Source: Gemmatimonadota bacterium (GTDB taxonomy: Bacteria > Gemmatimonadota > Gemmatimonadetes > Gemmatimonadales > Gemmatimonadaceae). Taken from it: 64,000 nt of DNA. Below the pieces are notes generated by a model that was not told the DNA's origin, made no database searches, and saw only the letters and a list, made by a program, of their open reading frames with translations. This document shows, piece after piece, positions 25,559-34,500 of the stretch. The position numbers and the translations under genes are program-made. Location of the stretch: assembly GCA_020161135.1 (NCBI GenBank), contig JAIUOB010000001.1, positions 1,054,001-1,118,000 on the forward strand, read 5' to 3'. Every line of letters begins with the position of its first letter. Position 1 is the stretch's first letter.

Positions 25559-27586
25559 TTACCGCGGCGCACCTTCGAGCTTCGTGATCGACTTGACGAA
25601 GCGTGCCAGCGTCGGATCGGCAGCCTGCATCGGCGTGCTGAAGGCACGCGCGGCTGCGTATTCGATGGAATAGAGCAGTGCCTGCTGGCTCTGCGGTGAC
25701 TCCGGAGAGTGTCCGGCGCTGGGGTCGATCAGCAGCGTCGGCGTGTGGCCAGCCTGCTGTGCACGCGTGGCGTAGTCGCTGACGGCCTTGATGGGGACAC
25801 GATCGTCGCGCGCACCGGCCCACATCGTGAGCGCTGTGCGCAGCGCCTCGACGCCATGGTGTGGCGACTGCGCCTTCATCTTCGCCAGCCAGTCGGGCCT
25901 CGCGATCGGCATGCCGAAGTCGGCAAAGAAGCGTGCGGCGGGTGGCGCGTCTTCGGGCAGCGCGCTGCTGCTGTTGTTGGCGACCCACTGGGTACTGAAT
26001 GCCAGTTCCGTGGGGGCGGCGGCGGCGACGGCCAGGCGGAACCGGTCGGGGTGATGGGTGATCGCCAGCAGGCTTGCGTAGCCTCCGAACGAGTGACCGA
26101 TGATGGCCTGCCGCGTACGATCACCGATGCCGCGCGCGAGCAGGTAGTCCATGCCCTCGACGATGTCGGCCAGCACGCGCCCATTGCCGAAGTCACCGTC
26201 GGACGCGAGCACGTAGTTGCGGCCATAGCCGGTGGAACCGCGGAAGTTTGGCCGAAACACGGCCATGCCGCGATTGACCAGCAACTGTGCCAACGCGCTG
26301 TAGTCGGCGCGATCGCGGCTGAAGGGTCCGCCGTGGATCAGTGCCACGAGCGGCGTCTGCGAAGGGTCGCGGCCGGGAACGAGATGCAGGTAGCCGTGCA
26401 GTGTCATGCCATCGCGGGCCTTCCAGTCGAAGGCGTGCGCGACGGACAGGACCCTTGCGTCGGGTCCTGCTGGTTCGACCAGGACGGCCCGCGGTCGCGA
26501 CCGCGGGCGATCGACGATGAAGCGGCGCGGATGCACGGCATCGCTGGCGGCGACCTCCACCAGCCAGCGTTGCCCGTCACGGCTCGCCTGCAAATGCAGG
26601 TTGGCGTCGGGCCACCGTGCCTGCACGGCATCGAGCCATCGGCGCGTCGCGGCATCGGGACTGGTCCAGCGTACGCGCGCAGCCTCAAAGGCGGCAGCGA
26701 CAATCGGCAGGCGATCGTCTCCGGGGATCACATGCGTCGCATCGGCCAGGGCGTCGGGATCACGCAACACCGCGCTCGTCTGCTTGCTCCGCGGGTCGTA
26801 CTGCATGAGCACGCGCAGGCCGGAGTCGTCCATGGAAAGCAGGTGCAGCCGGGCGCTCGCTGCATCGACGTGCGTGGGCAGGCAACGCGACAGCGTCGGA
26901 CAGTGATGGACGATCTCGGTGCCACCGGCGACATGGCGACGGATGACCGGACGGTAGCTGTCGCCTTCGTATCCGGCACTGTAGGCAGCGTGGCGCGTGG
27001 CGTCGAGTGCGATGCGCTGTTGCGCATGGGACGCAGTGTACAGCAGCGTTTCAGAGCCGTGATCGGTCACCAGCAGGTAGCGGTACTCAGCCTGATTGCC
27101 GCGGGCGATGCGTTCGCTGATCACGACCGCATCGGTGGCGAATCGATCGATACCGTGAAGTCGCTGATGACGGGTGGCGTCCCACTTGTAGACCCGCCGC
27201 GACATGTCACGCGCCGGCAGGTGCACGGCCAGCCCAACCGCATCGCTCATCCAGAGGCGCGTGCCATCGGCGGACCAAACCAGGCGCGTGCCAGCAGCGT
27301 CAGCCATGATCAGCTTGACGGACGAGTCTGCGAGTGTCATGCGCTTGGCCTGGATGCGGCCATCGCTCTCCTCGAGATAGGCGAGGTACAGCCCATCCGG
27401 CGACAGTGTGACGTCGCGATAGCGCGCGCGTGCCAGCAACGCCTCGCGGCTGATGAGCGTGGCCGGTGGTGCCTGCTTCGCCCCCGCAATCGCGGCGTCG
27501 AGCACGGAATCGGCCGAGTCGCGGCCGACGAGTGCAGCGAGCGCCAGGCAACCCAACGGCTGACACAACCGCACCATGACCCTCAT
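25559..27586 (-). CDS. S9 family prolyl-oligopeptidase-like peptidase of the GntR-ABC cassette
   Basis: A 675-residue protein with an N-terminal hydrophobic segment (about 3-20, probable signal or anchor), a degenerate propeller (TLSPDGLYLAYLEE near residue 60) and a C-terminal alpha/beta-hydrolase. The triad motifs are IIGHSFGGYAS (Ser), AGARDDRVPI (Asp) and DPSAGHSPES (His). LIHGGPFSRDRADY matches the oxyanion region. It is the last gene of a four-gene operon and overlaps the permease gene by four bases (ATGA), so its activity is probably tied to the ABC system. Frequent His, Gln and Met residues and somewhat lower GC than neighbouring genes suggest possible acquisition by transfer. Confidence 0.87.
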   Translation of the reverse strand: MRVMVRLCQPLGCLALAALVGRDSADSVLDAAIAGAKQAPPATLISREALLARARYRDVTLSPDGLYLAYLEESDGRIQAKRMTLADSSVKLIMADAAGTRLVWSADGTRLWMSDAVGLAVHLPARDMSRRVYKWDATRHQRLHGIDRFATDAVVISERIARGNQAEYRYLLVTDHGSETLLYTASHAQQRIALDATRHAAYSAGYEGDSYRPVIRRHVAGGTEIVHHCPTLSRCLPTHVDAASARLHLLSMDDSGLRVLMQYDPRSKQTSAVLRDPDALADATHVIPGDDRLPIVAAAFEAARVRWTSPDAATRRWLDAVQARWPDANLHLQASRDGQRWLVEVAASDAVHPRRFIVDRPRSRPRAVLVEPAGPDARVLSVAHAFDWKARDGMTLHGYLHLVPGRDPSQTPLVALIHGGPFSRDRADYSALAQLLVNRGMAVFRPNFRGSTGYGRNYVLASDGDFGNGRVLADIVEGMDYLLARGIGDRTRQAIIGHSFGGYASLLAITHHPDRFRLAVAAAAPTELAFSTQWVANNSSSALPEDAPPAARFFADFGMPIARPDWLAKMKAQSPHHGVEALRTALTMWAGARDDRVPIKAVSDYATRAQQAGHTPTLLIDPSAGHSPESPQSQQALLYSIEYAAARAFSTPMQAADPTLARFVKSITKLEGAPR

Positions 27587-29406
27587 CGAGTCGCCCCTCG
27601 GCGCGGCTGCAACACGATCAGGCTGCACAAGGCGGGCAGCCCGACCAGCGCGCAATTGGCAAGCCAGAGCCAGCGTCGGCGTGCACTGAGGGTGCACTGC
27701 CGCAGCCACCACCAGGCACCGATGAGCGCGAGCAGAGTCAGCGTCAACGCGGTGGGAATGAACCCGCCTCGCGTGGGCCAGCGCTCTCCGCGCAGGGGCC
27801 ACGTGAGCCCCTTGTCGAGCCAGGTGTCGGGCAGTTCACTCGCGATGTGCAGGGGTGGAGAGATCCACCAGGCGACCTGCTGCATGGCCGGGTAGTCGCG
27901 GCGAAGGGCGCGCGCGGCCACTTGCGTCGCCTTGCCGTCGGCATCGACGAAGTACACCTGCTGCGACGGATCGGCATTCACGGCGAACTCCGAGAAACCC
28001 ACCTGACGATGACCCGCGCCATACAGAAACGACACCAACCAGCCGTCCATCAGCTCGGCAATGTAGATGGTCTCGAGATTGCTCACGCCCCTCGGTAGTG
28101 GCAGCATCCAGTCCTGCTGCGGTTGGGCGTAGGGGTCGACGGCATTGTGATCCGGGCGATAGGCGTACAGCGCGCGATCGCTGAGCAGCAGCAGGCGACC
28201 GAGCTTGGCTTCGGGCAGCCCGACGAACGACTCACCGCTCGGCAGCGCGATCTGCGGGTGAAGGGTCTGTTGATCGACGTTGATGCGCAGCAGCTCGTGA
28301 CGCGTGAGTACGTAGCCGTCAAACACCAGCGGCACCTGTGTAAACGCGGTGGCATCATTGGCGCCGCGACGACCGAACACCCCGCGCGCCGCGCCAACCT
28401 TGGGGTCGCGACCGACGAACAGCATGCGATCGTGCGAGAACACCCACTCGATGCCGCGTGTCTCATCGGTCCACCCGGTCGGCGCCGGCAGGTTGCCGAA
28501 CTGCTGTCGGAGCGGGACTCGTTGCAGCGAGGGACCCAGGGCCACCGGCTCGATGAGCGGCAATTGCGTACGCCATGACGCCGCCCGTGCGTCGGTGCTG
28601 GTCGCAAGACCCAGGCTTATCGCTGCGGCGGGCGTTCCGCGCTTGACTTCGATCAAGCCGCCCGCGGGTGGAAACTCGGTGTTCAGTGGATCGTTGCCCA
28701 GCAGGATGCTGGTGGTCACAAAGCCGGCCTGAGCAACACCGAAGGCGGCGAGAAAGAAGCCAAGCTGCAGCGGCAACGCCGTCAGCCACAGCGCGGCATC
28801 ACGCGTGGGAGGCGACTCGCGATCAGGGCGGAAACCCTGGCTCGCGACGTAGAACATGGTGATCAAGACCACGCCAAAGGGCACCAGCAGCCACCAGACG
28901 GACACCAGGTGCACCGTCAGCATGAACGGCACCGGGAGCAGCACGACCATCGCCTTGCTGCGCGCCGTGATGATCACAGCACCGGCAAGCCAGGCCAGAT
29001 AGCAGTAGCCCGCGAGGTAACAGGTCGCCGCGTAGTGCCGAACATCCACCACGTGCTCGGTGAAGCCATCGAGTCCGGCAACCAGCAGCACCATCGGCAA
29101 CCACACCGCAATGCCGATCGTGATCGCGGCGGCGGCCGCCAACGCCAAGAAGATTCGCGCCGGGGGCAGCGGTCGATGCAATAGCCACAGCCATTCGCTG
29201 GCTCTGCGGTAGGCGCCAACCTGCACCACGGCCAACGCCACGCCGAGCATCAGATACACCATGCACAGCGGAATGGCCTGAAAGAACACCATCTGTAGCA
29301 GCGCCGTCGTGCGCGCCATGAACACCAGCAGCAACAGATGTGCAAGAGCGATGGCGATGGCGTAACGGCGAAAGCGGTGCAGTTCGGACTGAAAGAGCAG
29401 GCTCAT
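27583..29406 (-). CDS. ABC transporter permease with a large embedded extracytoplasmic domain
   Basis: A 607-residue membrane protein. Six or seven hydrophobic segments lie in residues 15-235 (for example YAIAIALAHLLLLVFMA, and ALWLTALPLQLGFFLAAFGV). Then comes a soluble stretch of about 320 residues (240-555), and two last membrane segments at about 560-603. The soluble part has blade-like strands (ERFEG-type turns are absent, but ESFVGLPEAKLGRLLLLSDRALYAY is reminiscent of a propeller). No named family was recognised for it. The start overlaps the ABC ATPase stop (ATGA), so it is the membrane partner of that ATPase. Confidence 0.7.
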   Translation of the reverse strand: MSLLFQSELHRFRRYAIAIALAHLLLLVFMARTTALLQMVFFQAIPLCMVYLMLGVALAVVQVGAYRRASEWLWLLHRPLPPARIFLALAAAAAITIGIAVWLPMVLLVAGLDGFTEHVVDVRHYAATCYLAGYCYLAWLAGAVIITARSKAMVVLLPVPFMLTVHLVSVWWLLVPFGVVLITMFYVASQGFRPDRESPPTRDAALWLTALPLQLGFFLAAFGVAQAGFVTTSILLGNDPLNTEFPPAGGLIEVKRGTPAAAISLGLATSTDARAASWRTQLPLIEPVALGPSLQRVPLRQQFGNLPAPTGWTDETRGIEWVFSHDRMLFVGRDPKVGAARGVFGRRGANDATAFTQVPLVFDGYVLTRHELLRINVDQQTLHPQIALPSGESFVGLPEAKLGRLLLLSDRALYAYRPDHNAVDPYAQPQQDWMLPLPRGVSNLETIYIAELMDGWLVSFLYGAGHRQVGFSEFAVNADPSQQVYFVDADGKATQVAARALRRDYPAMQQVAWWISPPLHIASELPDTWLDKGLTWPLRGERWPTRGGFIPTALTLTLLALIGAWWWLRQCTLSARRRWLWLANCALVGLPALCSLIVLQPRRGATR

Positions 29407-30368
29407 GGCACACTCTCCACTTGCGGCGCCGCATGATTGCGGGTCAGAAACGCATTGACAGCGCGATCGAGCCCCACCGCGCCACGGGTCACGCGTCGCG
29501 CGCCGCGTGCGCGCAGGAGCTCCCCGAGATCATCCGCTGCATCGAGCACCAGGAAGTGAACAAGCCCGTCGATACGCTGCATCTGCAGAACGCCGGGGAT
29601 GTCTTCTGCGCGCGGAGCGGCGAAGCCGTAGTCGCACACCCACAGCGACACCCGCTCGCAGAACGTGTCGGGCGGCGACATATGCATCAGGCGCCCGCGC
29701 TCGAGCAGGATCAGGTTGTCGGCCAATCGCTCGATCTCTTCCATCTGATGCGAGCAATAGATGATGGTGCAGCCACTCTCCCCGGCCGAGGACAAGACCG
29801 CCTCGAGGAACGCGCGCTTGGCGACGACATCAAGTCCGAGCGTGGGCTCATCGAGGATGAGGAGCTCGGGTGATTGGGCCAGCGCCATGGCGAGATTGAC
29901 ACCGGCGCGCTCGCCGCGCGAGAGCTGTCCAACCCGCTGCTGCATCTCGACATGGAAGTGGCCCACGATGCGTCGCCACCGCGCGTCCTGCCACTGCGGA
30001 TACAGGCGACGCTGCATGGCAACCACTTCCTCCACCCTGAGCCAGCCTGGCATGCTGTGTTCTTCATTCACGTAGCCGATGCGTGCACGATCCTGATGAT
30101 CGAGCCGCTGGCTGTCGCGCCCCAGGATCACGGCCTCGCCCGTCGATGGTGCCTGAAATCCGAGGAGCACGCGAAACAGTGTGGACTTTCCGGCGCCATT
30201 CGCACCGACGATGGCGTGAATGCGACCGGCTGGAATCGTCAGATCGAGTGTGTCCAGGGCGCGCTTGCTCCCGTAAGCGACAGTCAGTCGGCGGGTTTCG
30301 ATGATCGCGCGATCCGTCGGTCCCGGCGTTGCCGGCACCTCAGGCGCGAGCCGTAGTTGTGCGGTCAT
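29403..30368 (-). CDS. ABC transporter ATP-binding protein (YtrB-like)
   Basis: A 321-residue ATPase with Walker A GANGAGKST near residue 55, Q-loop region YVNEEHSMPGW, signature LSRGERAGV, Walker B LLILDEPTLGLD and switch His in YCSHQMEEI. A C-terminal extension of about 90 residues after the nucleotide domain is not recognised. The gene order GntR-ATPase-permease is that of YtrA-type, antibiotic-inducible ABC systems. It starts 7 bp after the GntR stop and overlaps the permease start by four bases. Confidence 0.92.
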   Translation of the reverse strand: MTAQLRLAPEVPATPGPTDRAIIETRRLTVAYGSKRALDTLDLTIPAGRIHAIVGANGAGKSTLFRVLLGFQAPSTGEAVILGRDSQRLDHQDRARIGYVNEEHSMPGWLRVEEVVAMQRRLYPQWQDARWRRIVGHFHVEMQQRVGQLSRGERAGVNLAMALAQSPELLILDEPTLGLDVVAKRAFLEAVLSSAGESGCTIIYCSHQMEEIERLADNLILLERGRLMHMSPPDTFCERVSLWVCDYGFAAPRAEDIPGVLQMQRIDGLVHFLVLDAADDLGELLRARGARRVTRGAVGLDRAVNAFLTRNHAAPQVESVP

Positions 30369-30375
30369 GGTCTCC

Positions 30376-30786
30376 TCACGCGGTGCGTTTGTTGAGCACA
30401 GGTTTCAAGGCCGCCTTCACCTGGTCGATCACATGTGAAAGCGGATAGCCGAGGCCCACCACATCGGCGGCGAACGTGTCGATGGCGATGCCTAGCCGAC
30501 GGCTGCGTTCAGCATCCGACAGCATCTGCCTGGGCGCGGCCACGAACAGACCAAGGCCCTGACGGGAATCGATCCAGCCTTCCGCTGCCAGTTCGCTGTA
30601 TGCCTTGGCGACGGTGTTGGGGTTCACCGTGAGTTGCTGCGCCAACCCACGCACGCTGGGCAGTTGCGCGCCGACAGGCAGTTCCCGGCTGGCGATCGCG
30701 CGACGAATGCCATCGCCGATCTGACGCACGATCGGGCGCGGGTCGGCGCTGCTGAGTTGCAGCATCAACGGCGTGGTCTTGGACAT
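30376..30786 (-). CDS. GntR family (YtrA subfamily) transcriptional regulator
   Basis: A 136-residue regulator: a winged helix at residues 20-85 (GAQLPSVRGLAQQLTVNPNTVAKAY, then GWIDSRQGLGLFV) and a short C-terminal helical tail instead of a ligand domain, as in the YtrA subgroup. Members repress their own ABC operon and are commonly released by cell-wall-active antibiotics. A perfect inverted repeat lies 20 bases upstream of the ATG at 30786. No ribosome site is evident, so the transcript may be leaderless or nearly so. Confidence 0.9.
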   Translation of the reverse strand: MSKTTPLMLQLSSADPRPIVRQIGDGIRRAIASRELPVGAQLPSVRGLAQQLTVNPNTVAKAYSELAAEGWIDSRQGLGLFVAAPRQMLSDAERSRRLGIAIDTFAADVVGLGYPLSHVIDQVKAALKPVLNKRTA

Positions 30787-30805
30787 GCTGGGAGGCTGTG
30801 TGAAG

Positions 30806-30826
30806 TGTACTACGCGTGATAGTACA
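30806..30826 (-). promoter_or_regulatory. GntR operator upstream of the ABC cassette
   Basis: Perfect 7-bp arms TGTACTA (30806-30812) and TAGTACA (30820-30826) flank a 7-base spacer, just upstream of the regulator's start. The form and position fit an autoregulatory YtrA-type operator. Confidence 0.75.
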
Positions 30827-31033
30827 GAAAGGTTTCACCCGGCATGCACCGCTGTCAAGCGTCCGCGGGCAGGCGTTGACGAGCCCGCCGCCATGCCGCC
30901 AGGGCTCGGTGCAGGGACGCAGTGCGAGCGCGATGGAGCACGCCGCTTGTGGCGCGGGGCCGCTCGCCCGATGGTGTGCGGCCGCGGAGCCTTTCGTGCG
31001 TCGCGCCCCAACGGCATCGACGGACAGCTATTG

Positions 31034-31853
31034 ATGATGCCTGCACCGCCGCGCACGTGGTGTGCCGTGCTCGCCGCATCGTACGCGTCGACACGTTGCC
31101 TTCTGGCGGCCGCGATGGCGTGCTCAGTCACCGAAGCATGACGTGCGCGGCGATGGCAGGGTGCTCGTCGTCGACGGACCAACCTGCCGCGTCACGCTGC
31201 GCGATGGCAATCCCGGAAGTGCCGTACGGCGTGACGGTGATGGTGCTGGGCCCGGCGAGTCTCGCTATCTGACCGGCCTTGCGGCGACGCGTGACGGAGA
31301 CGCGATGGCCACCATGCTGCAGTCCGATGGGCGCACGCGATGGCGGGGCGTCCCAGTCGACCCGCTGCTCCGACAAGTTCGGTTGATCGTTGACGCCGTG
31401 TCGGGCGTCGCGGAACGCGCAGGCTCCGCGCTCGATGGAGCGAGCACGACGTCGCGCATGGTGCGCATCAACTCCGCGACCGGCGCCGCTACCTGCATCG
31501 GCGCCGTGCCCGCGAATGCCTGGATGCCGCACGATCCGGCGAAGATGCCCAATACCGACGTTCGCGAGGCCCCACAGACGTCGATCGAGCGTGCCAGCAA
31601 CGTGCAGCGCGTACACGCACTCGCTGACGGGCGCGTCGTTGCGGCAATCGAGGGCACGCCACGACCCGACGTGCCGCTCAACGAATGCGCGGTGTTCACG
31701 CGCGCACTCGCCCCGGCCGTGCACGGGACCAACGTGCCGGGTCGGCTTGCACTGATCCACCGCGACACCCTGTGGATCAGAGACGAGACCGACGAAGGCG
31801 ATGTGCGCATCGGCCGCGCTGTGCTGTGTGGCACGTGGCAGCGTCGACAGTAG
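31034..31853 (+). pseudogene. Degenerate 6-bladed beta-propeller lipoprotein gene
   Basis: From about 31140 the reading frame ending at 31853 looks like parts of the 6-bladed propeller proteins common in this phylum: GDGRVLVVDG, then RDGDGAGPGESRYLTGLAA, ALADGRVVAAIEG, and a closing RDTLWIRDETDEGDVRI. The 5' part is broken. A VDTLPSGG motif that normally follows the signal peptide is in another frame near 31090, and a lipoprotein-like signal (LLAAAMACS) is in a third frame. There is also too little sequence between the pieces. I infer frameshift plus deletion. A shortened functional gene using 31062 as start cannot be excluded. The stretch 30827-31033 holds no other gene that I can support. 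Confidence 0.45.
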
Positions 31854-31885
31854 TTTGGGGACATCCCTCCACCCGCGTGCCCGCC

Positions 31886-32977
31886 ATGCCTCTCCGCACC
31901 GCGCTCCGCCGCGCCGCCTTCGCGCTTCTCGCCGCACCCCTCACCCTCGCCGCCCAGGGCCCGTGGGCGCGCGTGGGCACACAGGGTGACGCGACCTTCC
32001 GCAACTTCGCGTTCGCCAGCGGCGAGACACTGCCCGAGCTCAGGATCCACTACAGCACGCTCGGCACACCGCGAAAGGATGCGCGCGGCATCGTGCGCAA
32101 CGCCGTGATGATCCTGCACGGCACCGGCGGCGCGGGGCGCAGCTTCCTCTCCAATGGCTACGCCGGGCGCCTCTTCGGCGCCGGGCAACTGCTCGACAGC
32201 ACGAAGTACTACATCATCCTCCCCGACGGCATCGGGCACGGCGGCTCGAGCAAGCCGAGCGACGGCCTGCGCGCGACGTTCCCGAAGTACACGTACGACG
32301 ACATGGTGAAGGCGCAGCATCGCCTGCTCACCGAGCACCTCGGCGTGAATCACCTGCGCCTCATCATGGGCACGTCCATGGGGTGCATGCACGGCTGGGT
32401 GTGGGGCTACACCTACCCCGACTTCATGGACGGCCTCGCGCCGTTCGCCTGTGTGCCGCAGGCGATTGCCGGGCGCAACCGCATGGTGCGCACCATGGCC
32501 ATGGACGCCATCCGCAACGACCCGGCGTACAGGGGCGGCGCGTACACCGCTCCGCCGGTGCAGGGGCTGCGCGGTGCCATGGGCATGCTCTTTCTCATGT
32601 CCAGCGCGCCACTCGTGCAGCAGACGCAGGCCCCCACACGTCAGGCGGCCGACTCGGTCATTCGCGCCTACCTCGACGCGCGCGTGGCCAGCACCGACGC
32701 CAATGACTTCCTGTACCAGTTCGACGCCTCGCGCGACTACGACCCGAGCCCGCACCTGGGGCGCGTCATGGCGCCGGCGCTGTTCATCAACTCCGCCGAC
32801 GACTTCGTGAACCCGCCCGAGCTGGGGCTGGCCGAGCGCTACGCGAAGCAGATGCCGAAGACGACGTTCGTGCTGCTCCCCATCACGGCCGAGACACGCG
32901 GGCACGGCACGCACTCGCTGCCGGCCGTGTGGGGTGGCCACCTCGCGACCTTTCTCGGAGCGCTGCCGGAGCGGTGA
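31886..32977 (+). CDS. Secreted alpha/beta-hydrolase, homoserine acetyltransferase-like
   Basis: A 363-residue protein with a signal peptide (1-23, ending LAAQ) and an alpha/beta-hydrolase fold of the MetX-like group: VMILHGTGGAGRSF (oxyanion loop), ILPDGIGHGGSSKPSD, the nucleophile elbow MGTSMGCMHGW, Asp in INSADDFVNPPE and His in RGHGTHSLP. MetX enzymes are cytoplasmic; the signal peptide and extra segments argue for an exported hydrolase or esterase rather than methionine synthesis. The ATG at 31886 is set by the signal peptide. Confidence 0.85.
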   Translation: MPLRTALRRAAFALLAAPLTLAAQGPWARVGTQGDATFRNFAFASGETLPELRIHYSTLGTPRKDARGIVRNAVMILHGTGGAGRSFLSNGYAGRLFGAGQLLDSTKYYIILPDGIGHGGSSKPSDGLRATFPKYTYDDMVKAQHRLLTEHLGVNHLRLIMGTSMGCMHGWVWGYTYPDFMDGLAPFACVPQAIAGRNRMVRTMAMDAIRNDPAYRGGAYTAPPVQGLRGAMGMLFLMSSAPLVQQTQAPTRQAADSVIRAYLDARVASTDANDFLYQFDASRDYDPSPHLGRVMAPALFINSADDFVNPPELGLAERYAKQMPKTTFVLLPITAETRGHGTHSLPAVWGGHLATFLGALPER

Positions 32978-33013
32978 CGGTCGGGCGGCCACCGCACCCT
33001 GCTAGATTGCGGA

Positions 33014-33454
33014 ATGCCCGACACTCCCCGTCACAACGGCTTCTGGCGCCTCGTGGGGCGCGCGGCAACGCTGCGCTGCCCGCACTGCGGTGCGCGCGGT
33101 CTCTTCCAGTCGTTCTTTGCCCTCAAGACCAACTGCCCGAGCTGCGGCCTGCGGCTCGAGCGTGGCGAGGGCGACTACTTCGTGGGCGCGTACCTGTTCA
33201 ACCTCATCGCGGTCGAACTCATCCTGTTCGTCTGCGTCTGCGGCTTCGTGTTCCTCACGTGGCCCGATCCGCCCTGGGACCTCATCACGTACGTCACCGG
33301 CTTCCTCATGCTGGCCGGGTGCGTGCTGTGCTATCCCTTCGCCAAGGTCACGTGGCTGGCCGTCGACCTGGCCATTCGTCCGCTCTCGGCGGAGGAGTTG
33401 CAATGGCACCGACAGGGGGGCGATGTGGGGGAGCGCGAACTCCCCCACATCTGA
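33014..33454 (+). CDS. DUF983 family zinc-ribbon membrane protein
   Basis: A 146-residue protein with a zinc ribbon (CPHCGARG near residue 22 and CPSCGLRL near 42) followed by two membrane helices (LFNLIAVELILFVCVCGFVF and a second around 90-112), the standard DUF983 layout. Function is unknown; DUF983 genes are sometimes linked to cytochrome oxidase assembly, but none is nearby. Its last codons are written inside a perfect 12-bp inverted repeat (33422-33451), so the terminator hairpin overlaps the coding sequence. Confidence 0.88.
   Translation: MPDTPRHNGFWRLVGRAATLRCPHCGARGLFQSFFALKTNCPSCGLRLERGEGDYFVGAYLFNLIAVELILFVCVCGFVFLTWPDPPWDLITYVTGFLMLAGCVLCYPFAKVTWLAVDLAIRPLSAEELQWHRQGGDVGERELPHI
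33422..33451. terminator. Perfect 12-bp hairpin inside the end of the DUF983 gene
   Basis: GATGTGGGGGAG (33422-33433) is exactly complementary to CTCCCCCACATC (33440-33451), with loop CGCGAA. The stop codon follows at 33452-33454. It also lies 21 bases past the stop of the convergent lipoprotein gene, so it could end transcription from both sides. Confidence 0.75.
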
Positions 33455-33472
33455 CCCGCGTTCCTTCCGTGC

Positions 33473-34423
33473 TTACTTCTCGGCCACGATGAGGTAGCGC
33501 GACGCCGCCCAGAACTTCGCCGGGTCGGTGATGCGGATGTCCTGACCGCGGAAGGAGCCGTCCTTCTCCTTCTTCGCCACCTCGATGAGCCCCACGTCGT
33601 GGCGCGACACGATGCGGTACGCCCGGTCGGCGCGCGGCAGCGGGATCGTGAGCACTTCGCGACGGTCCGCCCGCGTGAACTTCGACTCGTCGAGCGTACG
33701 CGCCGGCACCAGCGTCTTGCCAAGCTTCACGATGAGCAGGCCGCGTGAGCCGCCCTCTTCGGCCACGAGACCGTCGGCAAGCAACTGACGACGCGAGCCG
33801 ACGGTGAAGAAGACCCGGTTCTCGCGCACGTCCATCGCCTTCACCGTGTCGGTGAGGACCGCCTTCTCGGCCACGAGCGTCTCGTTCGCGTTGCGCAGCG
33901 CCCGGATCTCGTTCTGGAAGGTCGCGATCTCCTGCTCACGATTCTTGAGCCGCTCGTTGAGGTCGGCCAGGAGCGACACGGCGGCCGAGGAATCGGCGCG
34001 CAGCGTCTTGAGCGTGTCGAGCAGGGCTGCCACCTGCGCCTGCCGCGCCGCGAGGCGCTGCCGCATCTGCGCGAGGCGGTCGAGGATGTCCTTCTGGGCC
34101 GCGGCCGCCTCGGTCTTCCCCGACTCGTCGCTCTTGGTGACGCCCACCTTGCTGGACAGGCCGCGGACCTTGCGCAGCTCGGCGTCCACCTCGTCGGCAA
34201 AGCGCGATGCGGCCACCACCTGGGCCAGCGCGCGGTCCTTGTCGGCGGTGGCGCCCGTGACGAGCCCTTGCAGCGAGTCACGCGACGAGGAAATGGCCGC
34301 CAGCTCGGCCGCCAGGGAGTCCGCGCGGGCGCGCGAGGCGGTGTCGGTGCAGGCGGTTGCCGCTGCCGCCGCCAGGAGGGCGACGGCCACGCGGACCGGT
34401 CGGAGGAGCGAGGTGGTGCGCAT
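33473..34423 (-). CDS. Coiled-coil lipoprotein
   Basis: A 316-residue protein with a lipoprotein signal (AAATACTD, Cys near residue 25). A long predicted coiled coil spans about 35-205 (heptad-rich Leu/Ala segments such as KDILDRLAQMRQRLAARQ and LADLNERLKNREQEI), followed by a globular C-terminal domain with VFFTVGSRRQLLADGLV and IPLPRADRAYRIVSRHD. The C-terminal domain resembles proteins annotated only as hypothetical; no function is recognised. The ATG at 34423 is fixed by the lipobox. It lies downstream of the S9 peptidase gene on the same strand with 77 bp between. Confidence 0.75.
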   Translation of the reverse strand: MRTTSLLRPVRVAVALLAAAAATACTDTASRARADSLAAELAAISSSRDSLQGLVTGATADKDRALAQVVAASRFADEVDAELRKVRGLSSKVGVTKSDESGKTEAAAAQKDILDRLAQMRQRLAARQAQVAALLDTLKTLRADSSAAVSLLADLNERLKNREQEIATFQNEIRALRNANETLVAEKAVLTDTVKAMDVRENRVFFTVGSRRQLLADGLVAEEGGSRGLLIVKLGKTLVPARTLDESKFTRADRREVLTIPLPRADRAYRIVSRHDVGLIEVAKKEKDGSFRGQDIRITDPAKFWAASRYLIVAEK

Positions 34424-34500
34424 GAGGGTCTGGGATGGGGGGAACACGCGCCCGGAACGTACCGGACTCGGGCGTTCGAGCAAAGTGTCCCGGATCACAC

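Noticed and set aside
25394..25699. A 101-codon open frame after the M14 gene
   Set aside because: It overlaps the end of the S9 peptidase on the other strand, lacks domain character and a ribosome site, and lies behind a terminator.
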